Below, one piece after another: positions 34,388 through 45,337 of a stretch of DNA of 64,000 bases; position 1 is the first letter of the stretch, and each line of letters opens with the position of its first letter. Where the stretch lies: NCBI GenBank assembly GCA_033002965.1, contig JAURVB010014977.1, forward strand, positions 186,001-250,000, read 5' to 3'. A program made the position numbers and the translations under genes. This DNA comes from Piper betle. Lineage: Eukaryota; Streptophyta; Magnoliopsida; Piperales; Piperaceae. The notes under the pieces are model-generated. The model searched no databases. It was not told the origin of the DNA and saw nothing but the letters and a program-made list of their open reading frames with translations.

Positions 34388-37351
34388 CTTGTTGTTGTTG
34401 TTGCTGCTGCGAAGCCTCGTTGCTGTCCGTGAGGGAGCCGAAGAAAGGTTCTATTGCTGCCAAAGTTTTGCCACTGGGTCATCGTGACAAAGGAGAAAGG
34501 TGGAGCTTTGTAGCGTGTCCCTGGAATCCAGATCCTTGCCGCCTTAAAGTCTGGCTTCCTCGACTACCACCGTGAAAAGAGAATGAAGTGTTGCTGCTGG
34601 AGTCTATTGAAGCCTTGCCAGTTGATGTTTGCCCTTGCTAGGAAGTTCTGAGCCGCAAATATCAGAGCCCACCGGAGCTCTGCACCATTCCCGCCGACAA
34701 CGAAGAACAGGATATCATCTTTGTTTTGCAGGTTCGGCGTCCAATTTTTCGGCTACTTTTCCGGACAACCTCAGACCTTATTATATCAGTACAAGACCAT
34801 CTGCTTGGGCTCAGAGTTCCCCCGACACAGCACCCCCTAGAATTTCCGCCGGAGACTCCCGCCGGTTGTCGGAATTCTGCCAGCAAGCTGTCGATTGGAA
34901 AAGTCAGAAAACAAAGTAGCAAAGGTCTGATTTTGCTAATTTTTCGACCAGTTCCGGTCGTTCCCGGCCCCGTCATGATGTTCAAAGTGAAGGCGGAGAA
35001 GTGATCTCACAAACCCAAACTACGTTTTGCCAAAGATCGTTGCTGTAGCCGGCAGGAAAAATCGGAAGCGAGCGTTGTCTGGCCGGAAAAGCAGAAAACA
35101 GAGTAGCAAAGGTCTGATTTCGCTAATTTTTCCGACCAACACCGGTCGTTCCCAGTGTCGCCGGAGGTGAAACGTGAAGACAGAGGAGTGGTCTAGAAAC
35201 CCCAAACTATGTTTTGCCAAAGTTTGTCGCTGTAGCCGGTCGGGAAAATCGGGAAGCAAGGAAGTTGCCGGTCGGAAAAGCAGAAAACAGAGTAGCGAAC
35301 AGTGGGATTTCTTGGATTTTTTACCAGCGCTAGTCATTCCCAGCCCTTCTGTTATAGATCAAGTGAAGATGATGGAATGATATAGAAACCCAAGCGGAGA
35401 TCCACCGGATTTTATCGCCAAGGTCACCAGAAAAATTGAGAAGTGACCCATCTATGCAGCATAGCACAAAAAGTGTAGAAAAATGTCTCAACTTTTCGGC
35501 CTCCCTGATCCCACCGACCGGAGCCAACCAACCGACAGTTGAACCACCGTCAAGAGACCACATGTCTTGTGATCTCATAGTTTGTAGTAATCTCTGCCCT
35601 TCAACCGCTCGGAAAGCTGCCGCCAGAGCCACCAAAACCACTGCATGCATACGTCGCCGCAGCTGGGTTGTTGGACCCGTTTACTGGCGGACCGTATCCG
35701 CTCTTGTCTTGTCCGAGACCAAATCGGTTCTCCTCTGTCCTGCGGTCCGCAAGGCCAGATCCGTGGATCTGCCACGAAACCGCGACCCAGATTGGAGTTG
35801 GTGTACCATATACCAACTATAGACCGCGCATGCAGAAAGAAAGAGGCTGACTGCACACCATCCGAAGGTCGGATCCAACATTTGTTTGGTTTGAACCAAC
35901 CCGGAACGGCCTGGTTCAGCCTATCAACACTCTAGAAATAATTTGAAGGCGTCCTCTGGACATATCAGGGCAAATTTATCTTTAAAGGCAGCAAAATTGA
36001 CTGTTTTGTCTAACTTGTAAAAATCAAGGGAGAAATAGTGGATTGTAAGTACTAATCTCACTGTGGATATGGGTGCTAATTGAGCGAGCGAGCCAAGCTC
36101 AACATGTGTTCGAACTCGAGCATGTATGTCCAAAACTCGTTCGATCTCTAGTGGTTTGAACCCACAACTTTGAAGTCACCAAGGTAAATACTTACCATCT
36201 CAACTATCTTGCTTCTTTGTTATTATATTTCATATATATATATATATATATAATATAAATACTATATTATTATATTATTTATCGAGTCGAGTTCGAGTCG
36301 AACTACGAGTCGAGTTCGAGTTACAACCGAGTCGAGCGAGTCGAACACGATATTGTTCAAGCTCGGCTCGTAAGATTCGAGTTCGAGTTGAGTTCGAATC
36401 GAGCATTTAAATGTCGAGTTTCGAGTCGAGTCAAGCCGAGCCGAACGCTAAACGCTCACGAGCTGGCTCGCTCAATTAGCAACCCTAAATGTGGACTAAC
36501 TTAGGGATTCAAGTTGAACCGTTAGGAAGCACGTAAAAAATTTCCTGTGTATCGTTTTACTATTTGTAATATTTTCTATTTCCATCGCACTATCTCTTTA
36601 CGTGGTAAGGGCACATTGGTCCCACCGAACATTCAAACCCAAATCACAAAAGAACTGATTCGAGGGGCGGACGATCCCGCACCCGAACATTAAGATAATA
36701 TAAAAACTATTTAAATTAAATAAATATTAGTTTTATGAACAAACAATTCTATTTTTATGTCAAATCATAGTAAAAATATGATTTTTTAAAAATTTTAATA
36801 TTATTAACACCGATTACTCAAAACCAAACCTGACTGTCATAAAATAGGTACCCGGTTTCCTAAAACCAAACCTATTTATATAAATACCAAATTCGAACTA
36901 TTAAGGTTTGATTGAGTCGGGTTTCACAAGCACCGAACCCGATAACCAGCGCTAATCATGAACCCAGACCACCTCAAAATGCTAAGACTAGTGATAGTTT
37001 TTTGAGGATGTTGATGAGAGGCAGTCATTTTTACAGATAAAGTAAGCCAATAAAACTAATTATTGTAAATTCTATAGAATCCACAAATCCACATCAAACC
37101 GTAGTGTTTCTTTGCAATGTAGAAAGACATGCATTGTGGCATGTCTTATAAAACAATAATGAAATATTATTTTTTTCTTTCATTTTTTGGTTTTATCCTT
37201 TCTGTCAATCTGTCCAAATACAACATTCACATATCAAGTATTTCTTTGGTAGTTGAATTTTTTGGTTTTATACAAGGGTGTTAAAAAAACAAGGAGCCCA
37301 AGGGAGTATGTGTTGGTGCAGTTTTCCAGCCGTTGGATTGAATCCAATGGC
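34388..37351. repeat. 2.95 kb tandem duplication, unit A2
   Basis: Second unit. Its last ~1.3 kb (36040-37351) is almost identical to A1, while 34440-35950 differs by many one- and two-base indels and substitutions. It ends at aatccaatggctca, then continues into the caaaattaaatccccc block as copy B does at 28608. Confidence 0.93.
36071..36485. mobile_element. MITE nested in unit A2
   Basis: Copy of 33110-33523 carried by the 2.95 kb tandem duplication. Its left TIR reads gggtgctaattgagcgagc, a better match to the right TIR than in A1. Confidence 0.65.
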
Positions 37352-37516
37352 TCAAAATTAAATCCCCCACATCCACCCCGCTGGCGCCCCTCTTTCACCT
37401 TGCCACGGCCCCTCCCCGTGTGCTGATCGTTCTCCGCCACACCCTCGCCCCCAGGTGCCCCTCTTTGCCCCATCCCGCCCCCTCCCCCAATGCCGATCAC
37501 TAACTGATGATCGACG

Positions 37517-37542
<26 letters not shown>

Positions 37543-37548
<6 letters not shown>

Positions 37549-37750
37549 GCACACTCTTATATTGTTTGATAACTCATTCTTTTTGGTGCATTCATGGTGT
37601 TATTATCATATACTTTGGTATACATGACCTTCATGGCTCATATGCACGGTCAGCCTCAGCTCATGTGTACAGAAATATATGATGATAATATCATGAATGC
37701 ACCAGAAAAAAAGACTTGTCAGAATATATGAGAGTGTGCCAATTTATTTT
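37543..37750. mobile_element. MITE, copy of 29600-29816
   Basis: Left ctggcacactcttatattg, right agaatatatgagagtgtgcc. It was carried by the B/B' duplication, not transposed separately: flanks match on both sides. Confidence 0.7.
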
Positions 37751-37751
37751 T

Positions 37752-38511
37752 TATATATATAGTAGATCATATAATTAGTTTTAGGCTATTACCGCTTTAA
37801 AATACGTTATTTAATAATTTTGGTGGGTTATTAGGTTTAGAGCATGTTATTCAGGTTTGAACTCGAATAATTTATTTTATGGTATTTTAATATATTTTTT
37901 ATATTTTTGGGATGTATTTCGTAGTATTGACTCAAGTCGGGAACAAATCAAGTTTTTATTATGAACTACCCCATACCTAAACCCATTTCTTCCCTGACCT
38001 TCTCCCATATTTCTCGTCCTAATTTAATTTTGGGTGAGTTAATAAGTTTAGACATGTTATTCGAGTTAGAACTCGATTATTTTATTTATGGTACTTTACT
38101 ATATTTTTTTAATATCTTATAGGATGTATTTCGTAATATTGATTCGATTCGGGAGCGAATCAAGATTTTATTACAAAATTACCCCCACACCTAAACCCAT
38201 TTCTTCCCCTGATCTCCTTCCTTGTTCCCGTCCTAATTTAATTTTGAGTGGTTTAATAAGTTTAGAGCATGTTATTCGAGTTAGAATTTGATTATTTTAT
38301 ATCATGGTATTTTAGTGTATTTTTTTTATTATTTAGTAATATTGACTCAAGTTGGGAAAGAGTTAAATTTTTATTACCAAACTACCCCCGCACATAAACC
38401 CATTTCTTCCCCGACCTTCTCCCCTATTTCTTCCCCAGTGCTGGCTACCTCGCCGCCGGCCACCCACTGCCAGCCAGCCACGCTACCGGCCAGTGCTGTC
38501 GCCACCTCACC
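37752..38511. repeat. Right part of copy B' with three ~210 bp units
   Basis: Follows 29817-30581 in order. Homology ends at ccacctcaccac in both copies. Confidence 0.85.
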
Positions 38512-39629
38512 ACCACCTCCCTTCCTTCCCCTTCTCCCTACCCTTTTCTTCTCGTTTTCCTTCCTGGTCACCCACTGCCGCCCACCTTGTATGCGTCGCC
38601 GCCGGCCACCAACCCCGGCGACGACCTCCGACAACCATCCCTAGCCTCTTCCCCCCTTCTTGACTCTTCCCCAAGCCTGGACGACACATGCACGATAACC
38701 CCAGTTGACCCAAAGCTGCCGCTTGCATGTGCTGTCGCCGCAACTGCAACGGCCTCCGTCACTGCCTCCATCGTCACCACCTCAATTGCCCTCACGGGTC
38801 TTCGACGGCGACGATTAGAAACATGCCCACCCCACCGATCCCTCATTTTAATAAGGTGATTGATTTTTCAGCCGTTAGATAGAATCCAACGGCTGAAAAT
38901 AAACTGTAGCACAACCAAGATAGTTGTGTTGCAGCACACAAACATTATATCCGTAGAATAGGCCCAGATATATTATCCACTTTTGACATAACAACAATAC
39001 TCGGAGTCAAACATTTCTATATAGTGTATAATTTTATTTATTTATTTATATATTTATTATTATTATTTATTGTATATAATTTTATCTAAAATAAATACCT
39101 TAAAAATCTATAATTTTTATTTTATTTATTAAAAAATTGCTAAATTTTATATGTTATAAAATCCCTTACATTAAAAGGCTGAAGTATAGTTATACTTAAA
39201 TTAATAAATCTAAAAAAATAGAAAATTTTAACATGTTTAAAATCAATTACTCTTAGAAATTACTTTTTCTTTTTGAAAGAAACCGGAGTGAAAGTGAAAC
39301 CTAATAATATATTGATTGATATTGGAAAATAAAAAGATTCTTATAATATTTTTTGATGAGAGAGATATATAATTTTATAGACCCATTAATTCTTACCTAA
39401 TTTGAAATTATTACTATTATTATTTATTATTAGAAAAATATTGGAGTACAATCTATTAAAATTGGAAGCTTTATAAATAATGATAAATTTTAATATATTC
39501 ATAATTATACTGCTCAAAATAAAATTGTTATTTAATATATAAATATTATCATTGTTATTTATTATTTATAACTAAATAAAAGTGTGTTATCTCATAATTC
39601 ATACTTAATTTGGAATTTTATTTATTTAT
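38512..39629. other. Spacer with C-rich patch and AT-rich tail
   Basis: 38512-38860 is C-rich, giving Pro/Ser/Thr-rich chance frames on both strands. 38870-38900 has a short inverted repeat (ttttcagccgttag / aatccaacggctgaaaa). The rest is AT-rich with no gene. Confidence 0.5.
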
Positions 39630-41105
39630 TTATAATCGAAATAATGCTCAAGGCTTATCATCTTTTTGTTTCAAATCAAATATTGAAATCCCACTCTTAA
39701 TGTCATCTATAAATTTACCCACTCTTATTACATTCTCTCTGCGCCTCCCTCCCCTCCCCTTCGTCATGTCGGGTGCTTCAATAGTCAGAGGCGATATTTC
39801 AATGCATGGGCTCCGGGTATCAGGCCCTCCCCTCCCCTCCCCTCCCTTCCCCATGTCTGTGTACAATGTTGATGAACCACATAGCTAGTGCTAACGTTTT
39901 GACTCTGAAAGTTAATATGAAATTAGCTAAAGACAGATTGCCATGCTAGGACACCACGAAGCAGAGGAGCATGATAGCTTTTTGGAAGAGACAAAGACAT
40001 TATCGCCATCTTAAGCACCCTCTCCGAAAGGTCAAATTGGACACACGACGGATAAAAAGTGCATACTATCAAAACTTTATAATTTAAACTTATAAATAAA
40101 ACTTTATTATTCTTCATATTAAATCATTAAATAAATTATATTAGATAACGTAAACGTACTCAAATCTATTAAAGTAAAATAATTTTATAAGTTTTGATCT
40201 TTCAAATTTAATATTAGCTTTTAAAATTAAAGTTATTAAACCGTCGGATACTAGAATGAAAAATACTTCTAAATTCAAAACCATAAATACTTAACATTAA
40301 TAAATCAATTGAATTTACATTAACTTTAAATAATATCATGTAATATAATTATATATATATATTTATTTATTTATTTATTTCTAACGTCCATGACAGATGC
40401 GTCTCATTTCACTTGTACGTTCGCCTGTAAATCGTTGTATGGCTCTATGTTCAAACGTTTTCTGGAGGAGTGCAAGGTCATATGATCTTTATCCCTAGCT
40501 GAGAAGCCTAAGATGTCAAGGTTACAGATCATGTGGGACAGCTGGCTTCTCAGCCAAAAGGATAGGACCGTATGACCTTGCACTCCTCGAGAAAATTTAC
40601 AGGCACAGCGGCGTACAAGCGAACGTGCACGTAAAATGATGGCGCTTCTGTACTTTTTATCCGCCATCGGCTACGTCTTGAGCGTCCAATCCGACGTTTA
40701 GGAGAGGGCGCCCAAGACGGCGTTGGGCGATAATGTCTTCGTCTCTTTCAAAAGCTATCATACTCCTCTCCCTTATCGTGTTCCAGCACGATAATGTGTC
40801 TCTAACTAATGTCACGGAAACTTTGGAAGTCAAAATGTTAGCACTAGCTGCCCTGTTCATTAACATTGTCGTGGGTTTTGTTTCCGGCCACCGACATGGG
40901 GGAGGGAGGGGAGGGCCTGGCCGCGGCCCATGCATTGACGCTTGGCCTCTGTATCCTGATGCACCGGCATCGGGGAGGAGGGTGGGGTAGAGAGAATGCA
41001 ATCAGAGAGGGTGTATGTATAAATGACATTAGGAGTGAGATTTTGATATTTGATTTGAAATAAAAGGAAGATAAACTTATGAGCATTTATTTTGATTATA
41101 GCAAA
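39630..41105. repeat. Long inverted duplication (hairpin) with ~35 bp loop
   Basis: The right arm, about 40544-41105, is an inverted copy of the left arm, about 39630-40508. The left arm is broken by ~330 bases of AT-rich sequence at about 40069-40400. The innermost part pairs gctgagaagcc (40498-40508) with ggcttctcagc (40544-40554), and gaggagtgcaaggtcata (about 40466) with its complement (about 40573). The outer parts pair through aatgcatgggc, ctagtgctaac and tttcaaatcaaat. Arms are roughly 75-80% identical by eye with indels. Both arms keep related frames (39610-39888 plus; 40844-41086 minus) sharing LSSF.FKSNI, LLMS and PMSV. A transcript through it would form long double-stranded RNA. 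Confidence 0.88.
40733..40990 (+). CDS. Possible small secreted-like peptide, doubtful
   Basis: 85-residue frame in the right hairpin arm: a hydrophobic stretch near residues 7-17, a second at about 36-51, then a Gly/Arg-rich stretch (HRHGGGRGGPGRGP) and CIDAW near the end. The matching region in the left arm, minus strand, is frameshifted by one A and stopped. It overlaps the opposite-strand frame shared by both arms, so at most one is real. No family recognised. Confidence 0.15.
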   Translation: MSSSLSKAIILLSLIVFQHDNVSLTNVTETLEVKMLALAALFINIVVGFVSGHRHGGGRGGPGRGPCIDAWPLYPDAPASGRRVG

Positions 41106-41334
41106 AATCTGTCTTTCTTATGATTATAGCAAAAATCTCAATCTTCCTCGTGTGTGTCTCACTTAATTGTATATAGTTTCATTACTTCACATATCAGCAG
41201 ATATCTGGTTTCATTTCACGAGTAAAATTATCTTTATTTGCATAATCCTGTATGTAAATCAATATAATCGAGCATTAAAACTTCATATTCTTGTCTATTA
41301 TGACTATTAAATTATGTTTAGTTATTATCTAACT

Positions 41335-41448
41335 ATGTTCTTAAGAAAAAAATATCTATATCTAAAATCTCTCTTTTTATTTATTTAAGAAGCTATCAAA
41401 CTTTAAGTTGAACCAAACAGAGCAGGCACAATCTCACATTGTTTTGAT
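41335..41448. repeat. Dispersed repeat, copy of 21262-21352
   Basis: Shares gttcttaagaaaaaa, ctatatctaa, ctttaagttga and caatctcacatt with 21262-21352. The hAT-like element at 41449 inserted at its right edge. Confidence 0.7.
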
Positions 41449-42331
41449 CACTGTTGCACGAATCGGCCGATTCCGTGCGGAATCGGCCAATTTAAATCGG
41501 ATCGGCGCGATGCCGATCCGATTTCGGGGCCGATCGGCCTCGGAATCGGCCGAGATCGGCCGATTCCGACCAATTTAACTCGGAATCGGAATCGGTTTTT
41601 TAATGAAATTACTAAAATACCCTAGGTATGATTTTTATTAAATTATTTAAGCATGGGTAAAATAGTAATTTGGATTTTAAAAACCTAAAATCAAACCCGC
41701 TCCCCCCGCGCCGCCGCCGCTCGTCCGCCCGCCGCCGCCCCGTTTCCGCCCTCCGCCGTGCTCCCCGACTCCGGGCTCGCCGCCGACCGGGCTGCCGACC
41801 TCGCCGTCGACCTCGCAACGTCGCCGCCGAAGTGTGGCCGGACCGAATCGGGCTGTGACGCACGAATCGCCGCGACTCGCCGCTCCGGGCCGCCTCGCCG
41901 CTGGCTGCGGGCCGCTGACTGTTCGTCCGACCGGGCTGCCGACATCCTCCGACATCGCCGCCTCGAGACTCGCCGCCGACCGGGCCGGTGGCGGCGGCGG
42001 CGGGGTAAAGAGTGGCATTCTCGTAATTAAAAGTTGACTCGAGTCTAACTCGAGTCAAAAATAATAATTAATTCTAAATAATTTTAAAAAAATCTTAAAA
42101 AATATTTAAAAATATCAGAAACTATAATATACAGAATAATATCAAAATAACATCAATACCCAGTTTTAATATATTTATATTATAAATTGTCAAATTATTA
42201 TATATGACCGATTAAATTAATTTGGACCGATTCAACTGAACCGATTCTTGGCCGATTCAGACCGATTCCGATTCCGATTCCGACTACCTGGAAAACCGAT
42301 TTCGATTCCGATTCCGATTCATGCAACCATG
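41449..42331. mobile_element. Non-autonomous hAT-like element 1, perfect 8-bp TSD
   Basis: Flanked by gttttgat at 41441-41448 and 42332-42339. TIRs cactgttgcacgaatcgg and, reversed, catggttgcatgaatcgg (15 of 18 match). 8-bp target duplication and C-A-start TIRs fit hAT. The ends are rich in gattcc/ggaatc repeats. The core (41690-42010) is very GC-rich with an internal repeated word gccgaccgggctgccgac. 42025-42180 shares the aaaagttgactcgag module with 4240-4390. No transposase. Confidence 0.88.
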
Positions 42332-42344
42332 GTTTTGATTCCGG

Positions 42345-42700
42345 TAAATCTCCAGAGAGCTAGCACTTAGCAAATAGCACAACAATAAGAAGCCACAAAT
42401 ATGGTAATAGAACGCCAACAATTATAAAGAAAGTCTTGAATAAGTGCGATGACCATTGAAAAGTCTTTAGCTTGAAGAAACTCTTCAAGTGGCATCCCGA
42501 CAAGCTCGCCGGCAATTATAAAAATCAAACGGCTGGTGTTCACACTCGGGATTTTCTGGTACAAAAGCTTCTGATTTCCAACTTTGGCCCCAAGATGGGC
42601 TTTTGAAGTGATTGAAGCCCATCAACAAATTGGGCCCAAGCCCATCTTCACACGGGACAGTTTGACTGTGGCCCTACACCAGACCCTAATAGTGAACCTT
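42345..42700 (-). pseudogene. WDR12 exon 2 fragment fused to WDR12 upstream flank
   Basis: On the minus strand, IAGELVGMPLEEFLQAKD is WDR12 exon 2 (26849-26949) with surrounding intron sequence, as in 26655-26955 (ttagcaaataccac, accattgaaa). At about 42565 it jumps to aaaagcttctgatttccaac, the start of the WDR12 upstream flank at 27527. Exon 1, the leader and ~570 bases between are missing. The frame is broken N-terminal to the shared block. Confidence 0.85.
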
Positions 42701-43524
42701 AGGCCGCCTGCGTTTATCGAGCGAGTCAAATCGAGGTCAACCATGCTCAGCCTTGCCTTATTTATTTTGAGTTTAAATTGAGCTCAAAGCGGTTGGAATA
42801 GAGTCAAGTTCGAATCAAGCACCCGAAGAAAGCTCCAGCATTATTCATATATATTTTTCTTTGATGTAACTTATGATATAATTAATTTTGAAAGTTTAAA
42901 TAGGCCAATTTTGGTTTAATAATATGTCAAATAGTTTGTTTAGGAACAAAATTCTTATATTATCATATAAAATCATCATCACAATATAATTATATTTATC
43001 ATTTTTTTATATTTTACATAATAGCTATATAAAAAGTATGTAAAATATTGTACTTGATATAAAATTATTGCACTTTGAGTCAAGTCAAACCAAATGGAAA
43101 TGTGTTTGTGCTCATTCCATTCTAGTTAAACTTTTATTCAAATGAAATCGAGTTGAACATCGAGCGAACACAATCTCAATGCACTGTTAGTCCCCTACTC
43201 AAAACCCTATTGATATTTTTTAGGAATGTTGATGTGAGGTAGTCGTTTATAAAATTAATTGTAAATTCTATAATTGTTTCTAAATCTGTAAGAATTATTG
43301 AAAGTCTTCCTAGGTAACGACAATGGAAGATTCTATTTGTGATCTGGCAAAAATATATAACATATGATTTTTATATCAAAGGTAATGAGCCCGTGCTTCT
43401 TGGTTTTGATTATTGCTAAGTTGAATTCAGTAGATTTAATTTGGTTCCGGATAATTTGAGTAAAATTAAACAATGACACAGATAATTAGAATCACTTTAA
43501 TTCGTCTGGATGCTAGATCTAATT
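42701..43524. other. AT-rich spacer with a decayed B-type repeat
   Basis: 43200-43290 (gatattttttaggaatgttgatgtgagg) recalls 28265-28360 of copy B. Otherwise nothing recognisable. Confidence 0.45.
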
Positions 43525-43532
43525 ATGCTAGC

Positions 43533-44386
43533 CACTGTTGCAAAAATCGGCCGATTCTGAGTGGAATCAGCCCATTTAAATTGGATCGGACACAATTTGA
43601 ATTAAAAATTTTCGTAAATCGGTTTTTGGCTCAAATCGGTTCGTGAATCAGTCGATTCGGACCCGATTTGAGCCGATTTCGGATGGCGGCGGCGAGAGTG
43701 GCGACGGGCGACAGGGGGTCAGTCGTTCCGATCAGGCCCATGCTCAGTCTCAACGGCGGCGTTAAGTAGGGGGAAAATGTCTTGGAGGTCGAGGGGAGAG
43801 GTATCGATGTCACAGTGACAGCAATTCGGCCTAGACGGCAGCGAAATCACATCGGAAGCAACAACGCAATCACGACCGATTTCGGCGTCGCAGCGGCTGA
43901 ACGGTGGCCAAGGGCGGTCAAGATGACACGGAGACAGCACGACAAGGCTGGGCGGCGTCGATCGACGGCGGGGTGGCGTTGGCGACGGTGGCGACAACCA
44001 AGGTGGTGGCTAGGGTTTGGGGGTAAAGAGGAGAAGTGTTGGAGGTGGGGGAGGTTGGGGGAGGTGATGAGAAGTATAGGGGTGGCCAGTGGCAACCTTG
44101 TAAATAAAATTTGACTCGGTATCGGCTCGAGTCAAGAATAATAACTAACTCATAATAAATCTTTAAAAAATCCAAAAAAATCGGGAAATCCCATAAAACA
44201 AAACAAACATTATAAGATCTAAATGACATGTTCTATAACTAATAACCCACCGATTTTAAATAAATTAAAATTTTTGTATAGGACCAATTTGGACTGATTC
44301 AACTGAATTGATTCCTGACCGATTTATACTGATTCTATCTGATTCAATGAGTCTCTTGAAAACCAATTCCGATTTTTACAACTATG
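43533..44386. mobile_element. Non-autonomous hAT-like element 2
   Basis: TIRs cactgttgcaaaaatcgg and, reversed, catagttgtaaaaatcgg. Flanks atgctagc (43525-43532) and atgctggt (44387-44394) are an 8-bp target duplication with two changes, so this insertion is older than element 1. It has a GC-rich core (43680-44090) and the same gactcg..gagtcaa AT-rich module at about 44110-44230. Non-coding. Confidence 0.8.
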
Positions 44387-44394
44387 ATGCTGGT

Positions 44395-45337
44395 CAATGG
44401 TCCATCATGGACAATTTAGAGCCCACAGTAGACATATGCCAATCCGGGTGTTGCATTTGTGGGCTGGTTAACATGATATTATAGCGCTCCTTGACGACGA
44501 GAATTACCAACTTGTAAATAATTATAATTTTTTGCTGTTGATAAAAATGTTTTAACATTTTATGATAAATGTTTTTACTTTGTAAAAGTTAGATTATCTA
44601 AAAAATTATAATTTTTTAACTGCTAATAGGGTGATCCTAGGGTTGGAATTTCTTGATAAATATTGTTAATTTTCCAACTAAGAGTAACTTTTACCTCTTG
44701 ATTATGCAAATCATTTGACACATTAGATAATTAATGTTTTTTACATTGGTTGTACAAAAAATATTCGATTTTATCACCTTAATATGGTGATCAAACTTGG
44801 TCAAATGAGGCCTTGATTATATAATTTACCCCTAAACATAAAATTTTTTGTACATAAACTGTGTTTGAAAATTTTTGAGCTTTTTACCAAATGGACCTAA
44901 TTACCATAAGAAGAAAAAAGTATTATCTAAAATATCTTTACTTAAAAATTAAAATAAACTAAAAAATATTAAAAAAATTAGATCGCCCCTTGGTAATTAG
45001 TCTCAATTTTTCTATCAGGTAATATAAAAAACCCTTTTATGGTTAAAAAACTCAAAAATTTTCATTGTGATTTTTTAAAAAAATAGATTTATGATAAGTC
45101 AAAATTTAATAATGAACCACTTTTAAACTTTGGGTTCTATTTTTTTAATCGAATTCAGTCGCAAATATTTTTTATAATAAATATTTTAAACATAAAAACT
45201 GATTACCAATACGGTAGGAGTGCAAAGTAATAGCCACGTCAGCCACACAGTTGCTCACATTCTTCTCGGAAAATTGAAGTGCAGGTTCATGTTTGATGTT
45301 GCTACGAAGATGACAACATTGTGTGTGTTTTGTCTAC
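44395..45337. other. AT-rich spacer, no gene seen
   Basis: Low-complexity A/T tracts with no repeats that can be delimited by eye. Confidence 0.5.

Noticed and set aside
38288..38859. Pro/Ser-rich frames
   Set aside because: C-rich tract gives overlapping frames on both strands; first part is tandem-repeat sequence.
41612..42058. 148-codon minus frame and neighbours in the hAT-like core
   Set aside because: Several overlapping frames on both strands in GC-rich repeat DNA; inside a transposon; no motif.
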